From JAAXHF01 sp963665955 (GTDB lineage Bacteria; Desulfobacterota; Binatia; Bin18): a DNA stretch of 64,000 nucleotides. Below, one piece after another: positions 44,031 through 52,732 of the stretch. Each line of letters begins with the position of its first letter. The stretch's first letter is position 1. Under the pieces are notes generated by a model. The model was not told where the DNA came from. It worked only from the letters and a program-made list of their open reading frames with translations, and did not search any database. The stretch is from assembly GCA_965231765.1 (NCBI GenBank), contig OZ246887.1, positions 5,270,001-5,334,000 on the forward strand. Direction: 5' to 3'. The position numbers and the translations under genes were made by a program.

Positions 44031-45629
44031 ATGTTTCCTGTCAGCAGGATGCGTACCGCTGTCTGTGTTGTCCTGGTCTTCTGTGCCGCCTGTAGTCCAC
44101 GTCAGCCGGTGGGCTTTCCCCCCGTTGTTGATGTAGACGGACCCGCGCCCAGTGCCCCCACGACCGGCTATCAGGCGCTCATACGAGGCGCACACGCTGA
44201 AGCGGTTCGAACGTATGAAAAGAGTCTTACGGATTTTTCCTCTCTGACTGAGGCGCAGCGTGAGCAGCCCCATTCGGCATCGGATATCAGCCAAAAACAA
44301 ATTGAACGCGAACTGAAAATTGCGCAAGCCTTGGCCAAGCAGCACCCCATGGCAACCGACGAAACACCAACCCGTGCGCGTTTTCGTGAGGGCGTATTGA
44401 CCGGATTTTATCCGTATCGACGCGGGCGACCAACAGATAGCCGTATTCCGTTGGGGACAGATATTGAGACCTGGCCACTTGCCCAGGATGATGCGGGTCG
44501 TACAGATTTTGAAGACCTGGCAGATCTCATGCCGCGAGAGATTCTTGCCCTGATCGCTGATGGTGCCTTTTCTTTTCGTGTCCAGGAAACAACGGATATC
44601 CCACCTGCCGAAGAGTATGTGACTGCCACACTGACAAATAGTGCACAGGTCAGATTTGCCGATGATATGGCCACGCTTGAAGATTATACGGCGGGTTTGC
44701 CCTTCCCGATTTTAGACCCGGATGAGCCCCAGGCTGGTCTGAAAGCGGCTTGGAATATGCGCTACCGAGAGAGTTCCGATCACCTTGAGCAATGGAGCGA
44801 CGTCATCGTGCTCAATGCTGACCAGGATATTGTAGATGGGTATGCCTCCTACCACGCGCGGGCGTGTGGTCAGTACCGGGCCAGACCTCGTTATAACCGG
44901 CCACACTGGGAACCGCTGGGGGTGGTGTGTAAGGAATACGTCCATGTGGCCCATACGCCGCGGGTGAGCGGAGCAGCGCCAACACGCCGCAAAAAAAGAC
45001 GTTCATCGCGGACAGTCCGTTTCTGGTACGACGACGTGACACGTCCAGCTCGTCAATGGACGGTGTCAAAACGTCGCCGTCGAGTGGAAACGACGGTCTA
45101 TGATCCACACGCGCCCTCTATTGGTGAAAGCAGTATTCTTGAGGATGAAGACAGTTGGGGTGGGACACTCGCCAGCGCCGAGTGGAATCTCATTGGAGCA
45201 CAGCTGGCACTCGTCCCAGGACTGGTCAACACGCCGCATGTCGAGTTTGGCGGCCGCGACAGCGGCTATCCTCTGGATGCCTGGGAATTACGCTCTGTCT
45301 ACGTCCTGGAGAAGGTTCCCCTCAGCCCCAGCCATCCGTATGGACGTAAGCTCTTCTATCTCGACCAACAAACCTTCGTGCCTTTCTATGTTATTATCTT
45401 TGATGCAGATGATGACCACTGGCGAACGATTTTTTACAGTTATGGAAACCCGGAGTTTCATCCAACTATCAAAAAGGCCGGTGAAGAAGTCCGGGTGCCG
45501 ATCTTGCTTGGTCAGTCTTGGATCGATTACCAGATCCAGCGGACGACCCTCTCGCTGGTGAGTGATGTATTTTATAATGACGGACTGTCAATGGATGTAT
45601 TTTCGTTGAATGGCAAGGGGAAAGAGTGA
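44031..45629 (+). CDS. DUF1329 lipoprotein
   Basis: A 532-residue DUF1329 protein with a lipoprotein signal peptide (VCVVLVFCAACS, Cys about 21). An ideal AGGAGG site precedes the ATG. The DUF1329 core runs from about 215 to 525, with GLPFPILDPDEPQAGLKAAW, GYPLDAWELRSVYVLEK and RKLFYLDQQTFVPFYVIIFD. DUF1329 proteins are periplasmic or outer-membrane associated and often sit near steroid, terpene or other hydrophobic-substrate catabolism, where a transport role is suspected. A second, non-lipidated member is at 60.1 kb and a remnant at 61.5 kb. Confidence 0.85.
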   Translation: MFPVSRMRTAVCVVLVFCAACSPRQPVGFPPVVDVDGPAPSAPTTGYQALIRGAHAEAVRTYEKSLTDFSSLTEAQREQPHSASDISQKQIERELKIAQALAKQHPMATDETPTRARFREGVLTGFYPYRRGRPTDSRIPLGTDIETWPLAQDDAGRTDFEDLADLMPREILALIADGAFSFRVQETTDIPPAEEYVTATLTNSAQVRFADDMATLEDYTAGLPFPILDPDEPQAGLKAAWNMRYRESSDHLEQWSDVIVLNADQDIVDGYASYHARACGQYRARPRYNRPHWEPLGVVCKEYVHVAHTPRVSGAAPTRRKKRRSSRTVRFWYDDVTRPARQWTVSKRRRRVETTVYDPHAPSIGESSILEDEDSWGGTLASAEWNLIGAQLALVPGLVNTPHVEFGGRDSGYPLDAWELRSVYVLEKVPLSPSHPYGRKLFYLDQQTFVPFYVIIFDADDDHWRTIFYSYGNPEFHPTIKKAGEEVRVPILLGQSWIDYQIQRTTLSLVSDVFYNDGLSMDVFSLNGKGKE

Positions 45630-45810
45630 AAATAGAAAAGTCGTAGGGCGGGGCCTGCCTCGCTATACTCCTGGCATGAGATATTTCCTGGGTTGTGCAC
45701 GCTCTTACCTCCTGCCCGGAGTATGCTCTCATTTGACTCCGTACGGGAATCCTGTCAAAAAAATTGCGCTGTTGTAGGAAAAAAGAATAGACACAAAAGG
45801 AGAGAACAGT

Positions 45811-46563
45811 ATGGCAGGATTAGTCGCAGGAAAAGTTGCCTTGGTTACCGGTGGGGGATCTGGAATCGGCAGACAAGCGTGTCTTGTCTTTTGCCGTGAG
45901 GGGGCACAGGTGGTCGTATCTGATGTGACGGTTGAGGGGGGAGAAGAGACGCTCAGCTTGATTAAACAGGCTGGTGGAGAGGCTGTGTTCATCAAAGCCG
46001 ATGTCGCTCAAGCGGCTGAGGTCGAGGCGTTAGTGGCCAAGACGGTTGAGGCGTATGGCCGGCTCGATTGTGCGTATAATAATGCCGGGATTGCCGGACG
46101 GACAGCACGGGTGGCCGAGGATACAGAGGAGAACTGGGAACGGATCTTGTCGATTAATCTGAAGGGTGTGTGGTTATGTTTAAAATATGAAATTGCCCAC
46201 ATGCTCAAGCAGGGTGGCGGAGCCATTGTGAACACGGCCTCTGGTGCTGGGCTGATTGGTGTTCGGCGCACTGGAGCGTATGTGGCGAGCAAACATGGTG
46301 TGGTTGGCCTGACTAAGACAGCTGCCCTGGAATACGCCAAAGCCAATATTCGGGTGAATGCCGTCTGTCCGGGACCGATTGATACGCCGATGCTGCGCGG
46401 AGCGAGTGAGCGAGTAATCGACGCGATGGCGGCGGCTCAGCCCAATGGCCGCTTAGGCCAGCCCCAAGAGATTGCCGAAGCAGTGGTGTGGTTATGTTCT
46501 GACGCAGCCTCGTTTGTGACCGGACATCCGATGCCGGTAGACGGGGGCTATGTCGCGCAGTAA
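45811..46563 (+). CDS. SDR family NAD(P)-dependent oxidoreductase
   Basis: A 250-residue classical short-chain dehydrogenase. The cofactor motif is TGGGSGIG (about 14-21), then NNAG near 90, the catalytic Ser in NTASGAG and YVASK (Tyr about 155, Lys about 159), ending in the glucose-dehydrogenase-like DGGYVAQ. An Asp after the second strand (VVVSDV) suggests NAD+ preference. AAAGGAGAG precedes the ATG. Substrate unknown; it stands alone with a GGCCGGC hairpin just downstream. Confidence 0.9.
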   Translation: MAGLVAGKVALVTGGGSGIGRQACLVFCREGAQVVVSDVTVEGGEETLSLIKQAGGEAVFIKADVAQAAEVEALVAKTVEAYGRLDCAYNNAGIAGRTARVAEDTEENWERILSINLKGVWLCLKYEIAHMLKQGGGAIVNTASGAGLIGVRRTGAYVASKHGVVGLTKTAALEYAKANIRVNAVCPGPIDTPMLRGASERVIDAMAAAQPNGRLGQPQEIAEAVVWLCSDAASFVTGHPMPVDGGYVAQ

Positions 46564-46571
46564 GAGGGAGG

Positions 46572-46588
46572 GGCCGGCATAGCCGGCC
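46572..46588. terminator. GGCCGGC/GCCGGCC hairpin between convergent genes
   Basis: Seven-bp stem with a three-base ATA loop, 9 bp after the SDR stop. No T-tract follows on either strand. Together with its place between convergent genes it may be a transcript-end hairpin. Confidence 0.4.
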
Positions 46589-46723
46589 GTATCCATTCCA
46601 GACCGTTACAGATTCGAAAACTGGACGTTAAATCCAGACCGCTTCTTGGTGCTTTCTTCAAGCAGCGAAACGCTGGCCACGTTGCATGGGGCTGGGTCGC
46701 GATGAGCGAGCAAGGCTGCGTCA

Positions 46724-47659
46724 TTACTCAGATCCTGCCTCGACTTCTTCTGCCCCTCTGCCGTAATAGCTCAGCGTCCGCGAGATAACTATCGGTGGCT
46801 CAAAAGAGGGTGACTCGCCTCTCAGAAGCCGTGTGGAGACCGTTTGGAGTGTCCAATTGCCAAAGGCATCCGACTGATAGGTGAAGGAGCGCTCTCGTTT
46901 GAATTGTCCATCTTCCCGATGCACAACCTCTGACCGGGGGTTGCCCTGCGGATCGTAACGCATATCTGTCCGGCTGGTGAGTGTTCCATCTGCGGCATAC
47001 GCAAAGAGGGTGTCTGAGACCAGTGCCCCAAGATAATCGTATTGAGCGGTTCGGATGCGGATAGGTGTGTCTGGTACTTCGTACCACTTTTTCTGTATCT
47101 GGTTGCCCTGCGTATCATAGGCCGAGGTCGTACGATGACTCAGCGTCTCATTTGCCGCGTAGCGTTGTGTGGAAATTTCATTGCCTGCGTCGTCATAGCT
47201 GAAAACGACCCGGTGTGTCGGCTCGTTGGCGGCGGTGTATGTCGTGGCTTCGACCCGACGGCCGCTCTCGTCATAGCTGGAGAGGACGCGGGCTGTGAGC
47301 TGGCCCGAGCTTTCGACGTGGCGCGCTTGTGTTTCGTGACCCCTATCGTCGTAGCTAAAGTGGATTATTTCGTGGATATGGCCATCATCGGTATACACTG
47401 TTTGCTCAGTTTTCAGACCTTGTCTATCGTAGGTGGCTTTGTGGATATACTTTTGGGTTCCAATGTTCCATTCTCCATCTTTCTTCACCAAAACGGCGTG
47501 AACGACTTCGATTGAGCGGACTGGTCCGTGGAGTCCCTCGGCTTCTCGAACGGTTGTGTGTGTTCTTGCCTGATCCAACTGCTGACAGGAGAGTCCACCA
47601 AGACTCATCACCCAAATCATCAGCGTACACAGAATCCGACTGGGGTGCTGTTGCCACAC
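46724..47659 (-). CDS. YD/RHS-repeat lipoprotein
   Basis: About 311 residues from the GTG at 47659, which has AGGAGG nine bases upstream; the open frame extends to 47863 but that part reads as random, Arg-rich sequence. The signal peptide ends in a lipobox (SLGGLSC). The mature region is built of about ten 20-21-residue units of YD-repeat type, such as HFSYDDRGHETQARHVESSG, VFSYDDAGNEISTQRYAANE and SAYDTQGNQIQKKWYEVPD, which should form a beta-strand spiral. It is anchored to the envelope; binding or structural function is inferred. Divergent from the MFS gene. Confidence 0.78.
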   Translation of the reverse strand: MWQQHPSRILCTLMIWVMSLGGLSCQQLDQARTHTTVREAEGLHGPVRSIEVVHAVLVKKDGEWNIGTQKYIHKATYDRQGLKTEQTVYTDDGHIHEIIHFSYDDRGHETQARHVESSGQLTARVLSSYDESGRRVEATTYTAANEPTHRVVFSYDDAGNEISTQRYAANETLSHRTTSAYDTQGNQIQKKWYEVPDTPIRIRTAQYDYLGALVSDTLFAYAADGTLTSRTDMRYDPQGNPRSEVVHREDGQFKRERSFTYQSDAFGNWTLQTVSTRLLRGESPSFEPPIVISRTLSYYGRGAEEVEAGSE

Positions 47660-47755
47660 GCGACACTGCCTCCTGTCTCTTCTAAAAGAGTCAGCTAAAG
47701 AGCGGGGAGGGCGGGATGGTGCACCGGGCTGACATCGGCTAGGGTAGCCCGACTT

Positions 47756-48997
47756 ATGCACCTCTCCCAGTCTGCCAACTCTGCAAAACCCTGGTACACG
47801 ACCTATGCCGTTGTCATCTTGCTGGTTGGGGTGCTGGTTAATCTGACTACGAGTTTTCTTCAATATGCCCCCAATCTGACCTTGCCAGCGATGCAGGATA
47901 GCCTCTCTCTATCCTATACCCAGACGGGCCTATTGGTCACCGGGGCTTGGATGCTGCGCGTCCCGTGCTCCTTTCTGGCCGGGATTCTCACCACGCGCTA
48001 TAGCAGCCGTCGCCTGATCGGTCTGAGTACGCTGATGGCTGGGGTGTCTATGTTGCTTTTAGGTGGAGCGACTCATTTCTGGATGGCCCTGGGAGCGATG
48101 TGTCTCATGGGCGCTGCAACCGGAATGGCTATCATTCCGACGATGGGTATGCTTGGACCTTGGTTTGATTCCCGGACACGTGGTCTGGCTGCTGGGCTCG
48201 CTTCAGCCGGCGGCAGCAGTGCCTTTGTGGTAGCTGGTGTCGTTGTCCCGTGGTTGACGTCCGAGTACCTGACTCTTGGCTGGCGTTACGCCTGGGTGCT
48301 GTTTGGTGCTGCCACCGTCAGTATTGGTGCTGTGGCGCTGGGCTATGTGCGGGATCGTCGGCCTGAGGCGTCTGCCTCTCCGTCCCCTCCTGCCGCTCTA
48401 GGCCAAGGGGTGACGTGGCCGGTTGAGGTCTATCGGAATCCGCTCGTGTGGCTGATGAGCTTTATGGTGTTTTGCTCTGGCTGGTCGCAGGGCATCTTCA
48501 ATACCTTTCTGGGTACGTATCTGTCTGGCGAGAACGGTATTGATTTGGTTGTGGTTGGCCGGCTTCTCATTCTGATCGGGGTCTTAAGCATCGGCAGTGG
48601 CATTGTGTGGGGGCGCATATCGGACTGGATCGGGCGCGGTTTGGCATTTGTATGCGTTTTTCTGGTCCAAGGTGTCGGCTTAGCATTGGTTTGGCTCAAC
48701 CCCATCCCGGGAGCTTTTGTCATTGCGGCCATTCTGATCGGTCTGACTCATCGCGCGACATTCACTATATGTGCAGCCTCAGCTGGAGATTTTGTGCCAG
48801 TCCACTTGTCTTCGGCCGCCTTTGCGCTGATGTCAACCGGGGCTGGCTGTGGGGCGATGATCTCGCCCGGCATTGCTGGTGGCTTGGCTGATGCAAGCGG
48901 CAGCTTACAAGGTGCTTTTGGCATGGCGTTGGGCGGATCGTTGTGTGGCGTCCTTGGGAGCACGCTGCTGTATGGGGTGATGCGGCGCAACGCGTGA
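47756..48997 (+). CDS. MFS transporter
   Basis: A 413-residue major facilitator with 12 predicted membrane segments. The cytoplasmic loop 2-3 motif is TTRYSSRRLIG near 80 (a G-x-x-x-DR-x-GRR variant), and GRISDWIGRG occurs near 285 in the second half. The GMAIIPTMGMLGPWFDSRTRG segment resembles NarK/oxalate-formate-type members. Substrate cannot be assigned. The ATG lies 96 bp from the divergent YD-repeat gene start. Confidence 0.87.
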   Translation: MHLSQSANSAKPWYTTYAVVILLVGVLVNLTTSFLQYAPNLTLPAMQDSLSLSYTQTGLLVTGAWMLRVPCSFLAGILTTRYSSRRLIGLSTLMAGVSMLLLGGATHFWMALGAMCLMGAATGMAIIPTMGMLGPWFDSRTRGLAAGLASAGGSSAFVVAGVVVPWLTSEYLTLGWRYAWVLFGAATVSIGAVALGYVRDRRPEASASPSPPAALGQGVTWPVEVYRNPLVWLMSFMVFCSGWSQGIFNTFLGTYLSGENGIDLVVVGRLLILIGVLSIGSGIVWGRISDWIGRGLAFVCVFLVQGVGLALVWLNPIPGAFVIAAILIGLTHRATFTICAASAGDFVPVHLSSAAFALMSTGAGCGAMISPGIAGGLADASGSLQGAFGMALGGSLCGVLGSTLLYGVMRRNA

Positions 48998-49166
48998 GAG
49001 CTGCTACGTTTTCACAATCCATACTTTCTGTGCGGCAGAGCCAACGGAGTCAGAACCACCCTGCCTGCCTGCGATCCTTCGGGGCCACTTGTGGGTACTG
49101 AGGCGTGTAGCGTAAAAAGGAGCCTCTGATAAAGAGGTGAATTTGTGGGAAAGGATAAGCGCGAAA

Positions 49167-49784
49167 ATGGATGAGAAACAGCGAGCCTATTTCAACGATC
49201 GGCAGCGACAAGCCTTTGACCAATCCTACACGTACTTCTTGGGCGCGCTTCCGGAAGATGTCATTGAACGGATGGGGCGTATTATCGCAGCTGCGGCAAT
49301 CCAGGCGGGCGAGACGGTACTCGATGTTGGCACGGGTACTGGTGCCCTGATTCCTCAGATCCAAGGCTATCGTCCTGGCCGGATTGTCGCCTGTGACTTG
49401 TCTGGAAACATGTTAGAGCAGGTGGCTGAGCGTTATCCTGATGTTGAGCGGCATCAGTGTGATATTGTTGATCTTTCCGTGCCGCCAAACAGTGTTGATG
49501 CGGTCTTCATGAATGGTATGTACGGGAACATCGCCGACAAAACCAAGGCGCTACAAAATATCTCTAGTATGTTACGGCCCGGCGGCAGGATTATCATTAG
49601 CCATCCAGAAGGCCGGGCCTATGTCGAGCGCTTGGTCAAACAAGACCCGTATCCGATTACCCCTTTACCTACTGAGGACGAAGCCCGCACGTTTTTGGGC
49701 TCATTTGGACTGAGGGTTCGCCAATACACCGATGAAGAAAGACTGTTGATTGTAGTCGGGGTGAAAGAGGGGAAGAGGGAATAG
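49167..49784 (+). CDS. Class I SAM-dependent methyltransferase
   Basis: About 205 residues from ATG 49167 (MDEKQRAYFNDR), which is preceded by AAGGATAAG; a GTG start at 49137 is an alternative. Rossmann-fold methyltransferase with SAM motif I VLDVGTGTGALIP near 52, motif II VACDLSGNM and the post-I CDIVDLSVP. The MLRPGGRIIISHPEGRAYV strand matches UbiE/type-11 methyltransferases. Substrate unknown; the PPOX-fold gene follows 56 bp downstream on the same strand. Confidence 0.87.
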   Translation: MDEKQRAYFNDRQRQAFDQSYTYFLGALPEDVIERMGRIIAAAAIQAGETVLDVGTGTGALIPQIQGYRPGRIVACDLSGNMLEQVAERYPDVERHQCDIVDLSVPPNSVDAVFMNGMYGNIADKTKALQNISSMLRPGGRIIISHPEGRAYVERLVKQDPYPITPLPTEDEARTFLGSFGLRVRQYTDEERLLIVVGVKEGKRE

Positions 49785-49840
49785 CCCGGAAGAATGCCGT
49801 ATTTTTTGCAGAAGATACTAAGAAAAGAAAGGACCTGACA

Positions 49841-50269
49841 ATGGTACTCTCACAAGAAGATACTCAACGTTTTTTATCCGAACCCCGCAACGTCATCCTC
49901 GGTACCATCCGGAAAGATGGTTCACCGCAGCTGAACCCGATGTGGTTTGATTGGAATGGAGCGGTCTTTTATATTTCAACCACAAAGACACGCTTTAAAT
50001 ATCGGCACATTTTACGTGATCCACGCGTCACTCTATGTATCGACGAGACTGAAACCCTCAAAACATTGCTCGTTGAAGGACGGGCAACAATTCAGGAAGA
50101 TGATATCTGGGGAATGACCCGGCGTATCGTAGAAAAGTACGTGCAGCCCGATCATGTGGAGGAACGCCTGGCCCGATTTCGGTCAGAGCCACGTGTCGTG
50201 ATTGTGGTGAAGCCGGATAAGTGGACTTCGTGGGATCGGAGTGAGCAGGCGCATTTGAAGAGCGGCTGA
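49841..50269 (+). CDS. PPOX-class (split-barrel flavin/F420) oxidoreductase
   Basis: A 142-residue pyridoxamine-phosphate-oxidase-fold protein. The pattern VILGTIRKDGSPQLNPMWF (strand-turn with the SP..NP motif) and RFKYRHILRDPRVTLCID is typical of PPOX-class F420- or FMN-dependent reductases. The exact cofactor cannot be read; many homologues are F420-dependent in actinobacteria and related groups. AAAGGACC precedes the ATG. Confidence 0.85.
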   Translation: MVLSQEDTQRFLSEPRNVILGTIRKDGSPQLNPMWFDWNGAVFYISTTKTRFKYRHILRDPRVTLCIDETETLKTLLVEGRATIQEDDIWGMTRRIVEKYVQPDHVEERLARFRSEPRVVIVVKPDKWTSWDRSEQAHLKSG

Positions 50270-50389
50270 GGGAGATCTCTCCGCGTCACACGCATGTTCA
50301 CCTCAAGGTACGGGCTTCTCAATCAGATCACACGAGACTTGACCGCGACATACCAAAATCCTCCCTGGCCCCCTTTTTTCAAAGGTACT

Positions 50390-50450
50390 AATATACTTAA
50401 CTCAGTATATTCGAGATCTGGACTTGGAGTATTTAGCCTACCAAGTCCAG
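50390..50450. repeat. Two adjacent inverted repeats between convergent genes
   Basis: AATATACT-TAACTC-AGTATATT at 50390-50411 (8-bp stem) and CTGGACTTGG-N13-CCAAGTCCAG at 50418-50450 (10-bp stem, extendable by one pair). They fall between the PPOX gene end and the DUF262-HNH gene end. No T-tract follows either. They may act as transcript ends or mark one border of the AT-rich nuclease gene. Confidence 0.5.
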
Positions 50451-50469
50451 ACCTGATGAATCCAGACAG

Positions 50470-52062
50470 CTAGCCCTTCTGTGAATTGCAGAAGGGATGG
50501 CAGATCTGCGCATTGCCCATATCTGCCCCTCCGCCTTCTTGCTTTCTTTTAACGTGATCGATTTGTATAGAATTGCGGTGTACCTTGCCTCTACAGAGTT
50601 CACAAATAGGCGCATTCTTCAATGCGCCATCTATATAAGCTGCGGATTTCGTTGCTCGCCCAAAGGCTTTCCCCGTAGGAGTATCCGATGCTCGATAATT
50701 ACTTGGCCGCGGCACATACAGAAACGCAAAATCCTGTTCGCCTTGAAGGACCTCTCCTATCTCATCCGCCCGCTTGCCTGCCCAGATATGCTCAAGAATC
50801 CTCTTGAAGTAGTCCCGAATGGGGGCAATACTTCTATTTCCGCTCCCATGCTTATGGACAATGTGCCCTACGTGTTCTTTATTTCGGATCAAGAAATGTT
50901 CAAGCTCTTCCCTCGCTGTAGTGAATAATGTGATCATTCTCTCCGCCTCAAGCCATTCTATCAACATGACAAAGGCTAAGAATGATGAAGGCTGAAAAGA
51001 ACCGCTCTGGGTATAAAAATAGATAGCTGGATGAGGGCCAAGGCATGACGCAGATGTGCCAGTTATCCGGTCAACAAAATACTTCACGCGCTCTAGGAAT
51101 TGGATGGTTTTTGATCCATCTTCATCTGTCTCTAGATCGTCTTTGTCTACCTGCTTAGACCGCGTCGAATCAGCAATTTTTACCCCACTCGCATGATTCA
51201 CTAAATCAAAGACAAAAGGTAGCGTGTTATAGCCATGACCTGCAACCGGTAAATCAAGAGTTTTGATGGCCCCCTCTCCTAATGGAGGCTCATACAAAGC
51301 AAGATATATGTGCTTACCCAGCTCCTCGATTCTGTTCTGTTGATCCTGTTCAAACTCAGACCAGTATTTGTGGCCAGTACCCGCGCGGTTAATGCACCGA
51401 GCTGCAATTGCATGAGGTGATTCGCGCGCTTTCAGGATGCGACGTTCGGTAGGGTCAATGGGTGTGGCTGCCTGATTGATCTTGAAGAAGGAGTTCTCCG
51501 CAGCTTTAGGGTCTTTTGCTGTTACCCACTGTGCAGTAATGCAATTTATGCCTAAGTTAATCGTTCGGCTACGGATTGCTTCTGACACATTATCCATATT
51601 TTTCTTTGCCGCAGCATACTCCATATAGGCACCAACTTCAGTTTTTACCAGCTTACGTGTTCTCTCAGCTACCCGCCTTTGCTCATCTGAAATCCGGTTA
51701 TTGAAAAATTCTAGTGATCGTCGCTGGTCTCCATAATCGTCGAACACCCACGCCATGAGGGCACTCAATCGATGTGCCCCGTCTATGACAAAGACACATT
51801 CCCCTGCTTGCCAGAGAATGACAGCCGGAATTAAGTCGCCGTCAATAAAGGCCAGAATTAAGTCCACGACTTTTTTAGGTGTCCAATGGGCAGTTTCTCG
51901 CTGAAAGTCCGGCTTTCTCAACTGCGCCGAAAAAAAATGGTCGTCCAGATGATGAATATCGATCGCATCAGGAGTGGCCGCAGATATCTTGCGGCCATTT
52001 TCGCTAATTGCAAAATCTTCACGCGGGATAAGTGCATCTAAGTTAACAACATTCTTCGCCAT
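50470..52062 (-). CDS. DUF262-HNH protein, candidate restriction/defence nuclease
   Basis: About 530 residues from the ATG at 52062 (MAKNVVNLDALI), preceded by AGAGGTAGAT. Residues about 40-190 form a DUF262/ParB-like domain with VIDGAHRLSALMAW, equivalent to the DGQQR motif of GmrS and BrxR-type proteins. The C-terminus is an HNH nuclease: CELCRGKVHRNSIQIDHV then NAQICHPFCNSQKG, with paired Cys and the DH. DUF262-HNH fusions occur in GmrSD-type modification-dependent restriction and other phage defence. The gene is noticeably AT-rich against its surroundings, suggesting acquisition. Confidence 0.82.
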   Translation of the reverse strand: MAKNVVNLDALIPREDFAISENGRKISAATPDAIDIHHLDDHFFSAQLRKPDFQRETAHWTPKKVVDLILAFIDGDLIPAVILWQAGECVFVIDGAHRLSALMAWVFDDYGDQRRSLEFFNNRISDEQRRVAERTRKLVKTEVGAYMEYAAAKKNMDNVSEAIRSRTINLGINCITAQWVTAKDPKAAENSFFKINQAATPIDPTERRILKARESPHAIAARCINRAGTGHKYWSEFEQDQQNRIEELGKHIYLALYEPPLGEGAIKTLDLPVAGHGYNTLPFVFDLVNHASGVKIADSTRSKQVDKDDLETDEDGSKTIQFLERVKYFVDRITGTSASCLGPHPAIYFYTQSGSFQPSSFLAFVMLIEWLEAERMITLFTTAREELEHFLIRNKEHVGHIVHKHGSGNRSIAPIRDYFKRILEHIWAGKRADEIGEVLQGEQDFAFLYVPRPSNYRASDTPTGKAFGRATKSAAYIDGALKNAPICELCRGKVHRNSIQIDHVKRKQEGGGADMGNAQICHPFCNSQKG

Positions 52063-52130
52063 ATCTACCTCTATAGACAGGTCATGACATTTTTGTAAAC
52101 ATCCTCCATTATTCATGTTCCTTATCCCCC

Positions 52131-52250
52131 TCAGGAATAGGCGTTAACGCTTGGGCAGTGGTAGAGTTCGCCTACTGAGTCAGGCATGTCAGTGCCTTTT
52201 TCAAAGAGGGGGACCAGACGTGTCTCGCATTTTGCGGCATGGTCATCCAT
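52131..52250 (-). CDS. Possible 39-residue zinc-ribbon-like protein
   Basis: A short frame with GGAGG directly before its ATG at 52250. The product MDDHAAKCETRLVPLFEKGT continues with a GELYHCPSVNAYS ending. The KCETRLVPLFEKG ... LYHCP layout looks like half-degenerate short zinc ribbons, but only two Cys remain. It lies upstream of the DUF262-HNH gene on the same strand. A genuine small gene, a decayed one and chance are all possible. The remaining bases between 52251 and 52425 hold nothing I can identify. Confidence 0.35.
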   Translation of the reverse strand: MDDHAAKCETRLVPLFEKGTDMPDSVGELYHCPSVNAYS

Positions 52251-52425
52251 CCTCCAGCAGAGGACGGGTACACTCGGGCCGGTTGTGAAATCACTCCGTG
52301 TTTTGGCTGTATACGAATGTCTTGTGTTTTGATTGAGCCTCTGAGAGCCAATCATCCAACTCACACACGCCAGGGACAAGATGCCCTGCCAACTCAAGAT
52401 TGACGTGAGGTCAAGCAAAAAGTCG

Positions 52426-52665
52426 CTAAATCCCCAGCGCCTGTTCAAGCCTGGCACGATCAAACCCAAGAATGATTTCATCCTCAACGGTAATGACTGG
52501 GAGACTGGGACGGCCGACCACCAGCTGTGTCAACCGCTCCTGGGCAGCCTGATCTTGAGCCACGTTATATTCCGTGAACACAATCCCGTTTTGCGAAAGA
52601 AACTCTTTCGCCAGCTTACACGGCCCTCAAGTCGAGGTGGAATAGACGGCGACGTGTTTGTTCAT
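52426..52665 (-). CDS. Glutaredoxin-like selenoprotein candidate (UxxC, in-frame TGA)
   Basis: Reading leftward from ATG 52665 (AAGGAG six bases upstream), 80 codons run to TAG at 52426 with a single in-frame TGA at 52627-52629, codon 13. The product is MNKHVAVYSTST-U-GPC, then KLAKEFLSQNG, TEYNVAQDQ, GRPSLPVITV and GFDRARLEQALGI, a complete glutaredoxin/NrdH-like fold of 79 residues. TGA sits exactly where family members have the nucleophilic Cys of CxxC, giving UGPC. The cis-Pro region (SLPV) and the final GFDxxxLEQAL helix are intact, so this is not a decayed gene. Automatic callers would miss or truncate it. Selenocysteine insertion is inferred from the TGA plus the hairpin described next. 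Confidence 0.75.
52593..52611 (-). promoter_or_regulatory. Bacterial SECIS-like hairpin downstream of the in-frame TGA
   Basis: In the mRNA, GCGAAAG-AGUUU-CUUUCGC forms a perfect 7-bp stem with a 5-nt apical loop. The loop starts 22 nt after the UGA and has G as its second base. Bacterial SECIS elements are known to lie directly downstream of UGA, with a short apical loop about 16-37 nt away and a G among the first two loop positions. All three rules are met. SelB binding is inferred. Confidence 0.7.
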
Positions 52666-52732
52666 TTGTTTCTCCTTGCTGCCGATTCGGTTATAAACAG
52701 TATACTCCATTTTTTACGGGGAAACTGAACCT

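Noticed and set aside
52131..52250. TGA at 52131-52133 as a second selenocysteine codon
   Set aside because: Only two codons follow before TAA, the preceding protein is tiny and degenerate, and no SECIS-like hairpin follows.
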